Both the position numbers and the translations under genes were made by a program. Shown here piece after piece: positions 42,923-52,041 of a stretch of DNA of 64,000 nucleotides (its first letter is position 1; every line of letters starts with the position of its first letter). The stretch lies in the NCBI RefSeq assembly GCF_001517665.2, contig NZ_LN999808.1:186001-250000 (forward strand), read 5' to 3'. The notes under the pieces were generated by a model. The model was not told where the DNA came from. It did no database searches and saw only the letters and a program-made list of their open reading frames with translations. Source of the DNA: Peptoniphilus phoceensis (GTDB lineage Bacteria; Bacillota; Clostridia; Tissierellales; Peptoniphilaceae).

Positions 42923-43162
42923 TTACATTCTGTTTTCGTTGTCAACCCATTCTTTAGCTTCTTCAACTTCGTCGTCTGTTGGGATTTCAATTCCTGTTTC
43001 AGGATCTTGTCCTTCAGTTTTAGCATAAAGATCTGAATCTGCTCTGTCTTTAGGATTAATTTCTTTTTGTTGATCCATATTTGCTTTCATTTGTTTTTTT
43101 TGTGAATCAGAAAGAGTTGTTGAATTTTCAATTAAATCTTTTTCTTTTTTATTGTCTGTCAT
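42923..43162 (-). CDS. Small acidic hydrophilic protein of unknown function
   Basis: A 79-aa protein starting MTDNKKEKDLIENSTTL. It is highly charged with no Cys, Trp or membrane segment and is probably largely disordered or helical. GGAGGG lies five bases before the ATG at 43162; the open frame upstream lacks such a signal. It has its own strong terminator. I recognise no family. Confidence 0.7.
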   Translation of the reverse strand: MTDNKKEKDLIENSTTLSDSQKKQMKANMDQQKEINPKDRADSDLYAKTEGQDPETGIEIPTDDEVEEAKEWVDNENRM

Positions 43163-43328
43163 ATTATCCCTCCATATATTTATTAAATATATATTATTAC
43201 AAATATCTAATAAATACAAATACTTTAAGTAAAATTTCAGTATAATAGTATTATATTCGCATTAGAAGATTTAATATATTCTTTTTGGGTAATTTAATAT
43301 AGTTAAATCAATATTTAGGAAGTGTTAT

Positions 43329-45065
43329 ATGTTAAAAGTAATCTTTGATAACTTAGGTGAGTACAAAAAATACGCTGTGCTATCGCCTTTTTTTGTTTTA
43401 TTAGAAGTATTGATGAATGCAGCAATTCCCTTCTTTATGACAAAAATAATAGACCAGGGGATTTTAATAAATTCCTCTGACAATATAATTAAATACGGAA
43501 TAATCCTACTTATAGTGGCGGCAATTTCACTTGCAACAGGAATAATTTCAGGTTATCTTGCCACAAAGGCTTCAAGTGGACTCGCAAAAAATATGAGGGG
43601 ATCAATGTTTGATAACATCACTGATTTTTCCTTTGAAAATATGGACAAATTTAAAAGTGGATCTCTCATAACAAGAATGACAACTGATGTCCAAACAGTA
43701 CAAATGGCATTTCAAATGACTATAAGAATGGCAATTCGTTCGCCACTTACTCTTATTTTTTGTTTTATAATGTCTTTTAAATTATCAAGAGACCTTGCCC
43801 CTACTTTTGTAATTATAATTCCCCTAATCAGCATTGGAATGGGACTTATTATAAAGGGAGCTTATCCAATTTTTGAAAAAGTTTTTAGGATAACAGATAA
43901 GCTAAATACTGATGTTTCAGAAAACTTGTCTGCAATAAGAGTTGTAAAATCTTTTGTAAAAGAGGACAAGGAAATAGAAAAGTTTAATACTATCTCTGAT
44001 GAACTTCAAGATAATTACATTAAGGCGTCAAAACTTCTTGCCTTTTCAAATCCACTTATGAACTTTTCAACTTATCTTATGACAATTCTAATTGCTTGGT
44101 TGGGAGCACATTTTATTGTAGCTGGGACAATGACAACTGGTGCTTTGACAGGTCTTGTGACTTACGCAATTCAAATTCAAATTTCACTTATGATGCTTTC
44201 CATGATTCTAGTTCAAATAACTATTGCTAGAAACTCAATTAGACGTATCAACGAAGTGATTGCAACTAACCCATCTATTGTAAGTCCAAAAAATCCTATA
44301 AAAGAAATTAAAAATGGAGAAATAATTTTTGATGATGTTTATTTTTCTTATTCAGGTTATTTAGACAAGTCTGTATTAAAAAATATTAATCTCAAGATAA
44401 ATTCTGGCGATTATGTGGGAATGATTGGTCCAACAGGATCTGGTAAAACAACTCTTATTAGTTTAATTGCAAGGCTCTTTGACCCAAGTAAGGGAAGTGT
44501 TTATGTTGGAGGAGAAAATGTCTTAAACTATGATCTTAAATCTCTTCGAAAGGACGTTTCTGTAGTCTTACAAAAAAATCAACTTTTCACTGGCACTCTT
44601 CGTGAAAATCTAAAGTGGGCTGGAGAAGATCTATCTGATGAAAAATTAAAAGAGGCACTTTATATTGCATCTTGTGACGATTTTATTGACCCAGAAAAAG
44701 ATTTGGATATGCCTGTGCAAAGAGGCGGAACGAACTTTTCCGGAGGTCAAAGACAGAGAATTTCCATTGCGAGGTCTATCTTAAAAGATCCAAAAATCTT
44801 AATTATGGACGATTCAACTTCTGCCCTTGACAACAAGACTGAAGAAAAAATTATAGACTCTCTAAATAAATTAAGACCTGATATGACAAAAATTTTGATT
44901 TCACAAAAGATAAAGTCCTTAAAAAATACTGACTACACTGTAGTTCTCGATGTGGGAGAAATTGAATCAATTGGCACTCACGAAGAACTTATAAATAAGA
45001 GTCCTATTTATAGAGAAATAAATGAAACACAAGAAAGTGACGGTGATTTTGATGCAAAAGAATAA
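43329..45065 (+). CDS. ABC exporter half-transporter, first subunit
   Basis: Membrane domain (about residues 1-310, six helices) fused to an ATP-binding domain, 578 aa. Walker A is GPTGSGKTTL, the signature is FSGGQRQRISIARS (canonical), Walker B is ILIMDDSTSALD with Asp in place of the catalytic Glu, and the switch is SQK instead of the usual H-loop. These departures mark the degenerate partner of a heterodimeric exporter such as TM287/288 or BmrC/D. AGGAAG precedes the ATG. The second subunit follows at once. Confidence 0.93.
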   Translation: MLKVIFDNLGEYKKYAVLSPFFVLLEVLMNAAIPFFMTKIIDQGILINSSDNIIKYGIILLIVAAISLATGIISGYLATKASSGLAKNMRGSMFDNITDFSFENMDKFKSGSLITRMTTDVQTVQMAFQMTIRMAIRSPLTLIFCFIMSFKLSRDLAPTFVIIIPLISIGMGLIIKGAYPIFEKVFRITDKLNTDVSENLSAIRVVKSFVKEDKEIEKFNTISDELQDNYIKASKLLAFSNPLMNFSTYLMTILIAWLGAHFIVAGTMTTGALTGLVTYAIQIQISLMMLSMILVQITIARNSIRRINEVIATNPSIVSPKNPIKEIKNGEIIFDDVYFSYSGYLDKSVLKNINLKINSGDYVGMIGPTGSGKTTLISLIARLFDPSKGSVYVGGENVLNYDLKSLRKDVSVVLQKNQLFTGTLRENLKWAGEDLSDEKLKEALYIASCDDFIDPEKDLDMPVQRGGTNFSGGQRQRISIARSILKDPKILIMDDSTSALDNKTEEKIIDSLNKLRPDMTKILISQKIKSLKNTDYTVVLDVGEIESIGTHEELINKSPIYREINETQESDGDFDAKE

Positions 45066-46896
45066 GACAAAAATTACATCTCCAGAAAACAAAGTTGCTG
45101 CAAAAAAATTATTCTCATTTATTTTTAAAAGGCATAAGTTTAAACTCTTAGCCGTTTCACTTATGGTAATAATTTCCTCTCTTGCCACAATTTCTGTTTC
45201 TCTATTTATGAGATTTTTAATAGACGATTACATCATGCCTTTAGTCCAAAGTTCAAATCCAGATTTTTCAGGTCTTTTATCCATGTTGATTAAGATGGGA
45301 ATATTTTTGGCAATAGGCGTCTTGTCATCTTTCACTTATTCAAGACTAATGGTTTCAATATCTGAATCTACTCTTGGCGATATGAGAAAGATTATGTTTA
45401 AAAAAATGCAATCACTGCCAGTCTCTTACTTTGATAGCAAAAGTCACGGGGACATAATGTCTTATTACACAAATGACGTAAGAGCTCTTGGAGAAATGAT
45501 ATCTCAATCTTTCCCTTCCTTTGTCCAATCGCTTATGACAATAATTATGGTTTTAGTGGCTATGTTTTCGCAATCTGTACCCCTATCTCTTGTAATAATT
45601 TTAACTGTGGGGCTTATGATTTTTGTCATGAATGTAATTGGAGGCAAGTCCTCTCATTATTTCTTGAGTCAACAAAAATCTCTTGCCAAGACAAATGGTT
45701 ATATAGAAGAGATGATTGATGGTCTAAAAGTTGTAAAAGTTTTTAATCATGAAAAAAATGCCAGAGAAGATTTTAGAATAATTAATGAAGAATTAATGGA
45801 AAATACAATGATAGCAAATAGACTTGGACTTTTCCTATTTCCACTTATTTTTGGAATTGGAAACTTCCAATATATTTTGTTTGCCATAGTTGGTGGACTT
45901 ATGGCAGTTCACGGTGGTTTTGGCATCACAGTTGGTGTTGTAGCATCTTTCTTACAACTTTCAAGAACTTTGACAGGTCCTATGGGACAAATCGGTGGCA
46001 ATATAAATTCTGTTGTCCTTGCCATTGCAGGAGCTAGAAGAATTTTTGATTTCTTAGAAGTTGAGCCAGAAGACTACTCTGGAGAAGTAGAAAAAGTTTC
46101 AAAAACTGTTGACGGAGAAGAAAAATATTTTTGGCATGATTTAAAATCAGATAAATACACAGAACTTTTGGGCGATATTAGATTTAAAAATGTTGACTTC
46201 TCTTATGATGGTAAAAAGAAAATTCTTAAAAATATAAATTTATATGCAAAACCAGGTCAAAAAATTGCCTTTGTAGGAGCAACTGGAGCAGGTAAAACAA
46301 CAATAACAAACTTGATAAATAGGTTTTATGACATTGACAGTGGAGAAATTACCTTTGACGGAATTGACATTAAGAGGATAAAAAAAGAAGACCTTCGCTC
46401 ATCCCTTGGCATGGTTTTACAAGACACCCACCTTTTCACTGGCACAATTGCTGAAAATATAAACTATTCTGTCGATGAAGTTGATATGGAAAAAACTCTT
46501 GAAGCAGCAAAAAGAACCAATGCTCACGACTTTATAAAGAATTTGAGAGATGGTTATGACACACTTATAACAGGTTCTGGTGGCGAATTATCAGAAGGAC
46601 AAATGCAACTTTTATCTATTGCTAGAGCAGAAATTTTTAACCCACCAGTTATGATCTTAGATGAAGCGACATCATCTATTGACTCTCGTACAGAAAAAAT
46701 TGTACAAGAGGGAATGGATGAAATCATGAAGGGAAGAACAACTTTTGTCATAGCACATAGACTTTCAACAATTATGAATTCTGACGTAATAATTGTGCTT
46801 CAAAATGGCGAAATAGTAGAAAGAGGCGACCACGCTGACCTACTTGAACAAAAGGGAATCTATTACAAACTCTACACAGGTGGCTTCGACGAATAA
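45022..46896 (+). CDS. ABC exporter half-transporter, second subunit
   Basis: Second half of the heterodimeric exporter, 624 aa with six helices and an ATP-binding domain. Walker A is GATGAGKTTI. Walker B VMILDEATSSID keeps the catalytic Glu, and AHRLST supplies the H-loop. The signature is LSEGQMQLLSIARA, with the usual second Gly-Gly changed to Glu-Gly. So catalytic residues are split between the two subunits in the usual complementary way. An extra acidic insert (EPEDYSGEVEKVSKTVDGEE) lies before the ATPase, as in other TM288-like subunits. Start at 45022 or at ATG 45052; neither has a strong box. The frame overlaps the first gene. Confidence 0.92.
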   Translation: MKHKKVTVILMQKNKTKITSPENKVAAKKLFSFIFKRHKFKLLAVSLMVIISSLATISVSLFMRFLIDDYIMPLVQSSNPDFSGLLSMLIKMGIFLAIGVLSSFTYSRLMVSISESTLGDMRKIMFKKMQSLPVSYFDSKSHGDIMSYYTNDVRALGEMISQSFPSFVQSLMTIIMVLVAMFSQSVPLSLVIILTVGLMIFVMNVIGGKSSHYFLSQQKSLAKTNGYIEEMIDGLKVVKVFNHEKNAREDFRIINEELMENTMIANRLGLFLFPLIFGIGNFQYILFAIVGGLMAVHGGFGITVGVVASFLQLSRTLTGPMGQIGGNINSVVLAIAGARRIFDFLEVEPEDYSGEVEKVSKTVDGEEKYFWHDLKSDKYTELLGDIRFKNVDFSYDGKKKILKNINLYAKPGQKIAFVGATGAGKTTITNLINRFYDIDSGEITFDGIDIKRIKKEDLRSSLGMVLQDTHLFTGTIAENINYSVDEVDMEKTLEAAKRTNAHDFIKNLRDGYDTLITGSGGELSEGQMQLLSIARAEIFNPPVMILDEATSSIDSRTEKIVQEGMDEIMKGRTTFVIAHRLSTIMNSDVIIVLQNGEIVERGDHADLLEQKGIYYKLYTGGFDE

Positions 46897-46915
46897 AAAT
46901 TTATAAAATAAAAAG

Positions 46916-46948
46916 AGGTGCTGGATTTTTCCAACACCTTATTTTTTT
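46916..46948 (+). terminator. Terminator after the ABC exporter genes
   Basis: 9-bp stem AGGTGCTGG / CCAACACCT (one wobble), loop ATTTTT, T run; it also works for the convergent operon on the minus strand. Confidence 0.85.
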
Positions 46949-47600
46949 AGAAATCTCTTCTTTTATAAAATTTTTGTGAGAGATTTATGGATATAAAAGT
47001 TATAATCAAGACAAGTACTAGTGAAATTAACAAGGTCATAAAAATATTATTCTCCATAAATATAAAGAAGTTATTTAAAGAATCCTTAAAAGTCATGACA
47101 AGAAAAGCAAGTATCCCAATTAAGGCAAAGGTTAAGGCCGAAATGGACTTAGCCTTCTTATATCCAAACTTAAAATAAAGTGGATACTTAAGGGAAATAA
47201 AAACTAAATAGACTAAAAGATAGGCAAAACTTGTCGCCAAAAACTCTCTTATGTCAGCGGTCTCAACAAAGAAAGAAAAAATCGTTGAGAAAACTATGCT
47301 TATTAAAAAGGCAAAGATAAATAAAACGAGGGCAAAGGCATACCTACCTATTACAACTTTTTCAGATTTTATTCCAAAGATCCTGTATAGGCTGTCAATT
47401 CCTGCTTCTTCTCCTATTAAAAAGGGATAGGAAGAATAAACTATAGAAAATATGAGGATTGCTGAGTTTGCCGTCATGGGATTACTTGTTATAAAGAAGT
47501 AGACCAAGTACAAGAAAGTCATTATTATTAAATTTTTAAGGGTAAAGTAGGGCTTTATGGAAATATAGTCTAAGTTTACAATCTTCTTAATATCTTTCAT
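46947..47600 (-). CDS. ABC-2 type transporter permease
   Basis: A 217-aa membrane protein with about six helices, typical of ABC-2 permeases. It pairs with the ATPase upstream (overlap of 4 nt, ATGA). Specific motif: the GEEAGIDSLYRIFGIKSEKVVIG segment (GEEAGIDSLYRIFG, about 64-77), which recalls the Firmicutes YtrC/YhcI-like permeases. No substrate can be named. Last gene of the gntR operon. Confidence 0.85.
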   Translation of the reverse strand: MKDIKKIVNLDYISIKPYFTLKNLIIMTFLYLVYFFITSNPMTANSAILIFSIVYSSYPFLIGEEAGIDSLYRIFGIKSEKVVIGRYAFALVLFIFAFLISIVFSTIFSFFVETADIREFLATSFAYLLVYLVFISLKYPLYFKFGYKKAKSISALTFALIGILAFLVMTFKDSLNNFFIFMENNIFMTLLISLVLVLIITFISINLSQKFYKRRDF

Positions 47601-48439
47601 TTCTTCCTCCCATATAAAACTAAAATCTTATTTATATCTGGATTTTCAACAAATAAGTCATCTGGAATATTTTCTTTTTCAATCTTTTTTACAAGTGCCT
47701 CAAAGGAAGTAGAGTTTGATTTTATTCCTAGAAGGTCAAAGTTTTTTAAAAGATCTATATCTTCTGAACCACCCTTTAAAATCAAATATTTTTCCAAAAA
47801 ATCTTCTTTACTACATGAATCAATTATTTTTCCATCATCAATAAAAATAATATAGTCAGCAATTCTATCTAGATCTTCAGTTATGTGGGTGGAAAAAAGC
47901 ACTGTATTATTTTCATCTTCCACAAATTCCTTTAACATATCTGTGAGTTCATCTCGCATACTTGGGTCAAGTCCACTTGTTGGCTCATCTAAAATTAAGA
48001 GATTTGCCTCATGTGAAAGGGCAATGGAAAACATAAGCTTTATTTTCATACCACGAGAAAGTTCTTTAACTTTTTTATCTTTTTCAATTCCAAAATTTTT
48101 AATGTATTGAAAAAACTTTTCTTCCTTCCAATTTTCATAGCCACACTTCATAGCCTCATTTACAAGAGTGATTTTCCAATCCTTTGACAAAAAAGAATCG
48201 TCCATAATTATCCCAACATCTTGAAGATATTCTAAATCTTTTACATCTTTTCCATCTACAATTATTTCTCCATCATAGTTTATTAGGGATAAAAGGGACT
48301 TTATAGTTGTTGTCTTTCCCATTCCATTTTTTCCAATAAATCCAGTGATAAATCCTTTTTTTATTTCTAGGGAATTTTCTCCAAGGACAAAATTGTCATA
48401 AGTCTTTTTCAAATTCCTAACTTCAATTTTATTTGTCAT
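47597..48439 (-). CDS. ABC transporter ATP-binding protein
   Basis: ATPase of the YtrB/BcrA type, 280 aa. Walker A GKNGMGKTTT (about 38-47), signature ELSRGMKIKLMFSIALSHE (with SRGMK in place of SGGQ, usual for this group), Walker B LLILDEPTSGLDP and H-loop STHITED. ATG at 48439 has GGTGGAG four bases upstream and overlaps the end of gntR. Together with the permease it forms an ABC-2 exporter, likely linked to cell-envelope stress or peptide antibiotics as in YtrABC. Confidence 0.9.
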   Translation of the reverse strand: MTNKIEVRNLKKTYDNFVLGENSLEIKKGFITGFIGKNGMGKTTTIKSLLSLINYDGEIIVDGKDVKDLEYLQDVGIIMDDSFLSKDWKITLVNEAMKCGYENWKEEKFFQYIKNFGIEKDKKVKELSRGMKIKLMFSIALSHEANLLILDEPTSGLDPSMRDELTDMLKEFVEDENNTVLFSTHITEDLDRIADYIIFIDDGKIIDSCSKEDFLEKYLILKGGSEDIDLLKNFDLLGIKSNSTSFEALVKKIEKENIPDDLFVENPDINKILVLYGRKK

Positions 48440-48818
48440 ACTCCACCCTTTCATTGTATAAAAATTCAAATAATTCCAAAATTGTTTTCTTATCCAAATT
48501 TAATTCTACTGACAAATTTATTGCCTCCTGCAAATGGTCTTCTAATTCTTTTTGGAGTTCCTCCCTTTTTACTTCAGAATCTTTTCCTGCCACAAAAGTC
48601 CCAAGTCCCTGTCTAGACTCGACAAATCCCTCTTCTTCCAACTCATCATAAGCTTTTTTTACTGTCAAAATGCTCACCTTTAAATCTTTTGAAAGAGTCC
48701 TTACAGAAGGAAGCTGCTCTCCTTCTTTAACTTTATTTTTTAAAATATTTTCTTTTATTGCATTCTTTATCTGTTCATAAAGAGGAACTGAGGATCCATT
48801 TATTAAAATAATTTTCAT
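48429..48818 (-). CDS. GntR family transcriptional regulator (YtrA subfamily)
   Basis: A 129-aa regulator with an N-terminal winged HTH (about residues 10-75; PLYEQIKNAIKENIL, QLPSVRTLSKDLKVSILTVK, GLGTFVAG) and a short C-terminal dimer domain rather than an effector domain. This is the YtrA subfamily, which represses the adjacent ABC operon. It heads gntR-ATPase-permease. Its promoter region carries three 10-bp direct repeats that are good candidates for its operator. Confidence 0.93.
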   Translation of the reverse strand: MKIILINGSSVPLYEQIKNAIKENILKNKVKEGEQLPSVRTLSKDLKVSILTVKKAYDELEEEGFVESRQGLGTFVAGKDSEVKREELQKELEDHLQEAINLSVELNLDKKTILELFEFLYNERVEYDK

Positions 48819-48830
48819 TTTGCCTCCTTG

Positions 48831-48868
48831 TTACATAACACTATATAACAGTCTATAACACTTGTCAA
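48831..48868 (-). promoter_or_regulatory. gntR promoter with three 10-bp direct repeats
   Basis: Minus strand: -35 TTGACA (48863-48868), 17-nt spacer, -10 TATAGT (48840-48845). Three contiguous 10-mers TGTTATAGAC, TGTTATATAG, TGTTATGTAA (48831-48860) cover the spacer and -10. They share TGTTAT and could bind the GntR regulator on one DNA face. Confidence 0.7.
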
Positions 48869-48937
48869 TTTTTTTGTAAATTTTTATTTGTAAGTTACTC
48901 ATAAAAGTTTGATATAATAGGACAAAAGGAGGAATCT

Positions 48938-49357
48938 ATGAAGGATAAAAAGATTAACTCAAAGAAAAGAAATATGTTTTTTATAATTTTTGCAATAATA
49001 ATGATATTTGCTATATGCTTTTATGCTGTAAAAATTAAAAAGCCTGATGCTTTTGTCACAATGGATCCTCTAACAATTCAGTTTCACTTCACTGGCTACG
49101 ATGGATCTGGCAAGGCTGAGATAGAAATCCTTGAATATCCAAAAATTGTAAGTTTAAAAAATGAAAAGGACAGAGAAGAGATAGAAAAAATCCTTCACAA
49201 TCCAAGCATTGAGTGGAGCAAAAATGAAAACTTGAGAAATGGAGAAGAAATTTCTTTTTATATTAGATATAAAAACACAGGAAAATATTATATTAAATTT
49301 GATAAAGAGTATGGAAGTACTGGGACAAGAGTCCAAGACCTTATTCCCACAAAGTAA
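48938..49357 (+). CDS. Membrane-anchored protein of unknown function
   Basis: A 139-aa protein with a basic N-terminus (KDKKINSKKRN), one transmembrane helix (about residues 12-31) and an extracytoplasmic beta-rich domain (about 37-139). That domain has PLTIQFHFTGYDGSGKAEI. The domain looks Ig-like and resembles DUF-type domains in Firmicutes surface proteins, but I recognise no family. AGGAGG lies six bases before the ATG. Divergent from gntR and close to the PLD gene. Confidence 0.7.
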   Translation: MKDKKINSKKRNMFFIIFAIIMIFAICFYAVKIKKPDAFVTMDPLTIQFHFTGYDGSGKAEIEILEYPKIVSLKNEKDREEIEKILHNPSIEWSKNENLRNGEEISFYIRYKNTGKYYIKFDKEYGSTGTRVQDLIPTK

Positions 49358-49378
49358 TTTTAATTTTTGGAGAAGATT

Positions 49379-50779
49379 TTGAAAAAGAAAAAGAAAATTA
49401 TGATACTTATTTTATTACTTATTTTTATTCCAATTTTATACAGCTTGAATACCAAAAATCCAGCTGGCACCAACCTGTCATCTGACTTTAAGGATGCAAA
49501 TTGCGAGTTTTTGTATGATTTGACATATTTAAAAGATGGAGAAAGGCAACATGAAAAGAGAATTTTTAATCGTGAGATGGAGATAATTAAGGATGCAAAA
49601 GAATTTCTAATCCTTGATTTTTTCCTCTTTAACGATGAATATCCTGACAACATGGATTTTCCAAATCAAGTGGAAGAGATGACTGACCTCTTAATTGCAA
49701 AGAAAAAAGAAAATCCTGACATGCCAATTTTATTTGTAACAGACCCCATAAATAATTTTTACGGAGCTTATGAAGAAGATAATCTAAAGAAGCTTCGTGA
49801 AAATGGAATTGATGTGGTGGTCACTGACTTAAACAAGATGCGTGACTCCAATGCCCTCTTGTCTGGTTTTTATAGGGCATATATAAAGTGGTTTGGGACA
49901 TCTGGTGGCGGCTGGATCAAAAACTTTTTTGACAAAGACGCAGAAAAAGTCAACATCAGATCAATTTTAAAACTTGCTAACTTCAAGGGTAATCACAGGA
50001 AGGTCTTGATTTCAGAAAGGGAAGCTTTGGTGGCATCGGCAAATCCTCACGACCCATCAGCCCACCACTCTAATGTTGCCATGGTCTTTCGTGGCAAGTC
50101 CATGGAGGATTTAATTAAGTCTGAGTCCATATTTTTTGACAAATTACCTGACGTAATAGAAATTTTTAAGGCAGAAGAAGTTACTTCTCCCTACAAGTTA
50201 AAAGTCATAAGTGAAGGCAAAATTTATGATGAGATTTCAAAAAATATTAAGGAAAGTAAAAAGGGCGACGAGATAAATCTTGGAATCTTTTATCTTTCAG
50301 AATTTAGGATTTTAAGAGATTTAGGCGAGGCTTCAAAGCGTGGCGTAGATGTAAAAATCATTGCAGACCTAAACAAGGATGCCTTTGGACTAGAAAAAAA
50401 TGGTTCACCCAATAGACCTGCCCTAAGCGAGTTAAAGGAAGACTATCCAGACATAAATATTCGCTGGTATAAAACTTCTGGCGAACAGTTCCACACAAAA
50501 TTTATTTACTTCGACTTTAAGGACAAGGACCCACTTGCCATACTTGGATCTGCCAACTACACAAGGAGAAACTTGGATAACTTTAACCTTGAGACGAACC
50601 TTGCAGTTTCAATGGAAAAAGATTCACCAATGGCGAAGGAGATGAAGGACTACTACGCAAGAATTTGGAATAACAAAGATGGCGATTACACTCTTCCTAT
50701 CGAAGACTTCTATGAAAGTAGATTTTTCATGAGAATCCTCTGGAAAATCCAAGAAAAGACAGGCCTTTGCACTTGGTAA
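49379..50779 (+). CDS. Phospholipase D family protein
   Basis: A 466-aa membrane-anchored protein (one helix at about residues 8-22) with two PLD domains. HKD motif 1 is NHRKVLISEREALVASANP (Glu in the place of the usual Asp). Motif 2 is FHTKFIYFDFKDKDPLAILG followed by SANYTRR, which is canonical. The first part resembles the Firmicutes phospholipase D/cardiolipin-synthase-like family. Start TTG at 49379 is chosen since GGAG lies just upstream and an earlier TTG overlaps that box. Substrate unknown; membrane lipid or nuclease activity is possible. Confidence 0.85.
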   Translation: MKKKKKIMILILLLIFIPILYSLNTKNPAGTNLSSDFKDANCEFLYDLTYLKDGERQHEKRIFNREMEIIKDAKEFLILDFFLFNDEYPDNMDFPNQVEEMTDLLIAKKKENPDMPILFVTDPINNFYGAYEEDNLKKLRENGIDVVVTDLNKMRDSNALLSGFYRAYIKWFGTSGGGWIKNFFDKDAEKVNIRSILKLANFKGNHRKVLISEREALVASANPHDPSAHHSNVAMVFRGKSMEDLIKSESIFFDKLPDVIEIFKAEEVTSPYKLKVISEGKIYDEISKNIKESKKGDEINLGIFYLSEFRILRDLGEASKRGVDVKIIADLNKDAFGLEKNGSPNRPALSELKEDYPDINIRWYKTSGEQFHTKFIYFDFKDKDPLAILGSANYTRRNLDNFNLETNLAVSMEKDSPMAKEMKDYYARIWNNKDGDYTLPIEDFYESRFFMRILWKIQEKTGLCTW

Positions 50780-50795
50780 AATTTAAACATTAAAA

Positions 50796-50826
50796 AATCA
50801 CGGTAGAAATTACCGTGATTTTTTTT
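50796..50826 (+). terminator. Bidirectional terminator between PLD gene and copper operon
   Basis: 10-bp perfect stem AATCACGGTA / TACCGTGATT, loop GAAAT, T runs on both strands. Confidence 0.9.
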
Positions 50827-51286
50827 ATTTATCAACTATATACTTTATTTCTGAAATCAAGTCGTCATCGGATAAGAGACAAGCCCCATCATATTTTCCA
50901 AGACTTCCATATAAAGAATAGTGAAATTTTTTTGTGTTTCTATCTCTTTTTGAGTCGTACATAAAAATTGTATCTTCTTTGTTTTTATCCTTTAGTTTAA
51001 TAATTAAACTATCATAATCTGGGATAGAAGCATAGCCATGGCCTGGATCTGTAGCCTGGCACTTTTCCAAAAGACTAATTATCTCTTTTAACTTTTCTTC
51101 ATTGCCTTCAGAAGAGAAAATTTCTTTCTTGGTCATTTCTTCTTCATCAGCAATTACTTCCACAGATAAATCTTGAAATTTATAAACTTCTCCAGTGGAA
51201 AATTTTATCTCATGGACTTCATTCTTCTTACAAGCTGTGAGAAAAGTTAAGATCAGGAACAAATAAAATAATTTTTTAAATTTCAT
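50825..51286 (-). CDS. Lipoprotein in the copper operon, copy 2
   Basis: A 153-aa lipoprotein with lipobox FLTAC (Cys19) followed by KKN. It is about 65% identical by eye to the gene immediately upstream. Conserved stretches include HEIKFSTGEVYKF and KFHYSLYGSLG. Two or three cysteines besides the lipidated one include LLEKCQATDPG and GACLLSDDDL. No domain family is recognised. It is 7 nt after its paralogue and ends the copA-csoR operon, so a copper-related role is inferred. Confidence 0.75.
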   Translation of the reverse strand: MKFKKLFYLFLILTFLTACKKNEVHEIKFSTGEVYKFQDLSVEVIADEEEMTKKEIFSSEGNEEKLKEIISLLEKCQATDPGHGYASIPDYDSLIIKLKDKNKEDTIFMYDSKRDRNTKKFHYSLYGSLGKYDGACLLSDDDLISEIKYIVDK

Positions 51287-51293
51287 ATCACAC

Positions 51294-51764
51294 CTACTTT
51301 GACAACTTATTTATTATATATTTTATATCCGAAATTAAATCCTTATCTGATAAGAGTGTAGGACCTTCTTGGTGGCCAAGCTTTCCATAGAAGGAATAGT
51401 GAAATTTATTTGTGTCCCTATCTCTTTCTGAGTTGTACATATATATTGTATCTTCCTCATCTTTATTACGTAGATTAATTAATAAAGAATTGTAACCTGG
51501 AATTGAAGCATAGGAATATCCCTGGTCCACAACTTTACAGTTTCCCAAGAGACTTATTATCTCTCCTAACTTTTCTTCATTGCCTTCAGAAGAAAAAATC
51601 TCTCTTGTAGTCATATCTTCTTCATCTGCAATTACTTCCACGCTTAAAGATTCAAATTTATAAACTTCTCCAGTGGAAAATTTTATCTCATGACTTTGGT
51701 CCTTCTTGCAAGCTGTGAGAAAAATTAAGACCAGGAACAAATAAAATATTTTTTTAAATTTCAT
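51294..51764 (-). CDS. Lipoprotein in the copper operon, copy 1
   Basis: A 156-aa lipoprotein, lipobox FLTAC (Cys19) with KKDQ. A single soluble domain with the alternating pattern EVIADEEDMTTREIFSSEG, SLLGNCKVVDQGYSY and KFHYSFYGKLGHQEGPTLL. It is a tandem paralogue of the next gene. It follows csoR by 7 nt and has its own AGGTGTGA-type box. Not recognised as a known copper protein; His and Cys residues could bind metal. Confidence 0.75.
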   Translation of the reverse strand: MKFKKIFYLFLVLIFLTACKKDQSHEIKFSTGEVYKFESLSVEVIADEEDMTTREIFSSEGNEEKLGEIISLLGNCKVVDQGYSYASIPGYNSLLINLRNKDEEDTIYMYNSERDRDTNKFHYSFYGKLGHQEGPTLLSDKDLISDIKYIINKLSK

Positions 51765-51771
51765 ATCAAGC

Positions 51772-52041
51772 CTACTTTGACAACTTATTTATTATAGTGT
51801 TAATTTCTTCGATTTTCTCGTCAATTTCTTCCTGGCTCTTGGAGTAGGAATCCTTGACACAACCCCTTAGGTGGGCTGTCAGGACATCCTTGTTTATGTT
51901 TTTTAGGATGGAGATTGATGCCATGAGCTGGTTGGAGACGTCTAGGCAGTACCTGTCTTCCTCCACCATTTTTATAAGGCCATCAATTTGTCCCCTGACA
52001 GTTTTTAATTTCCTAAGTTGGACTTCCTTGTCTGCTCTCAT
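51772..52041 (-). CDS. csoR: CsoR-type copper-sensing repressor
   Basis: Four-helix DUF156 family repressor, 89 aa. The copper ligands are Cys32 (RYCLDVSNQL), His57 and Cys61 (TAHLRGCVKDS), the X-Y-Z fingerprint of Cu(I)-sensing CsoR. It represses the copA operon until copper binds. The start overlaps the copA stop by 4 nt. The palindrome upstream of copA is its probable operator. Confidence 0.95.
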   Translation of the reverse strand: MRADKEVQLRKLKTVRGQIDGLIKMVEEDRYCLDVSNQLMASISILKNINKDVLTAHLRGCVKDSYSKSQEEIDEKIEEINTIINKLSK

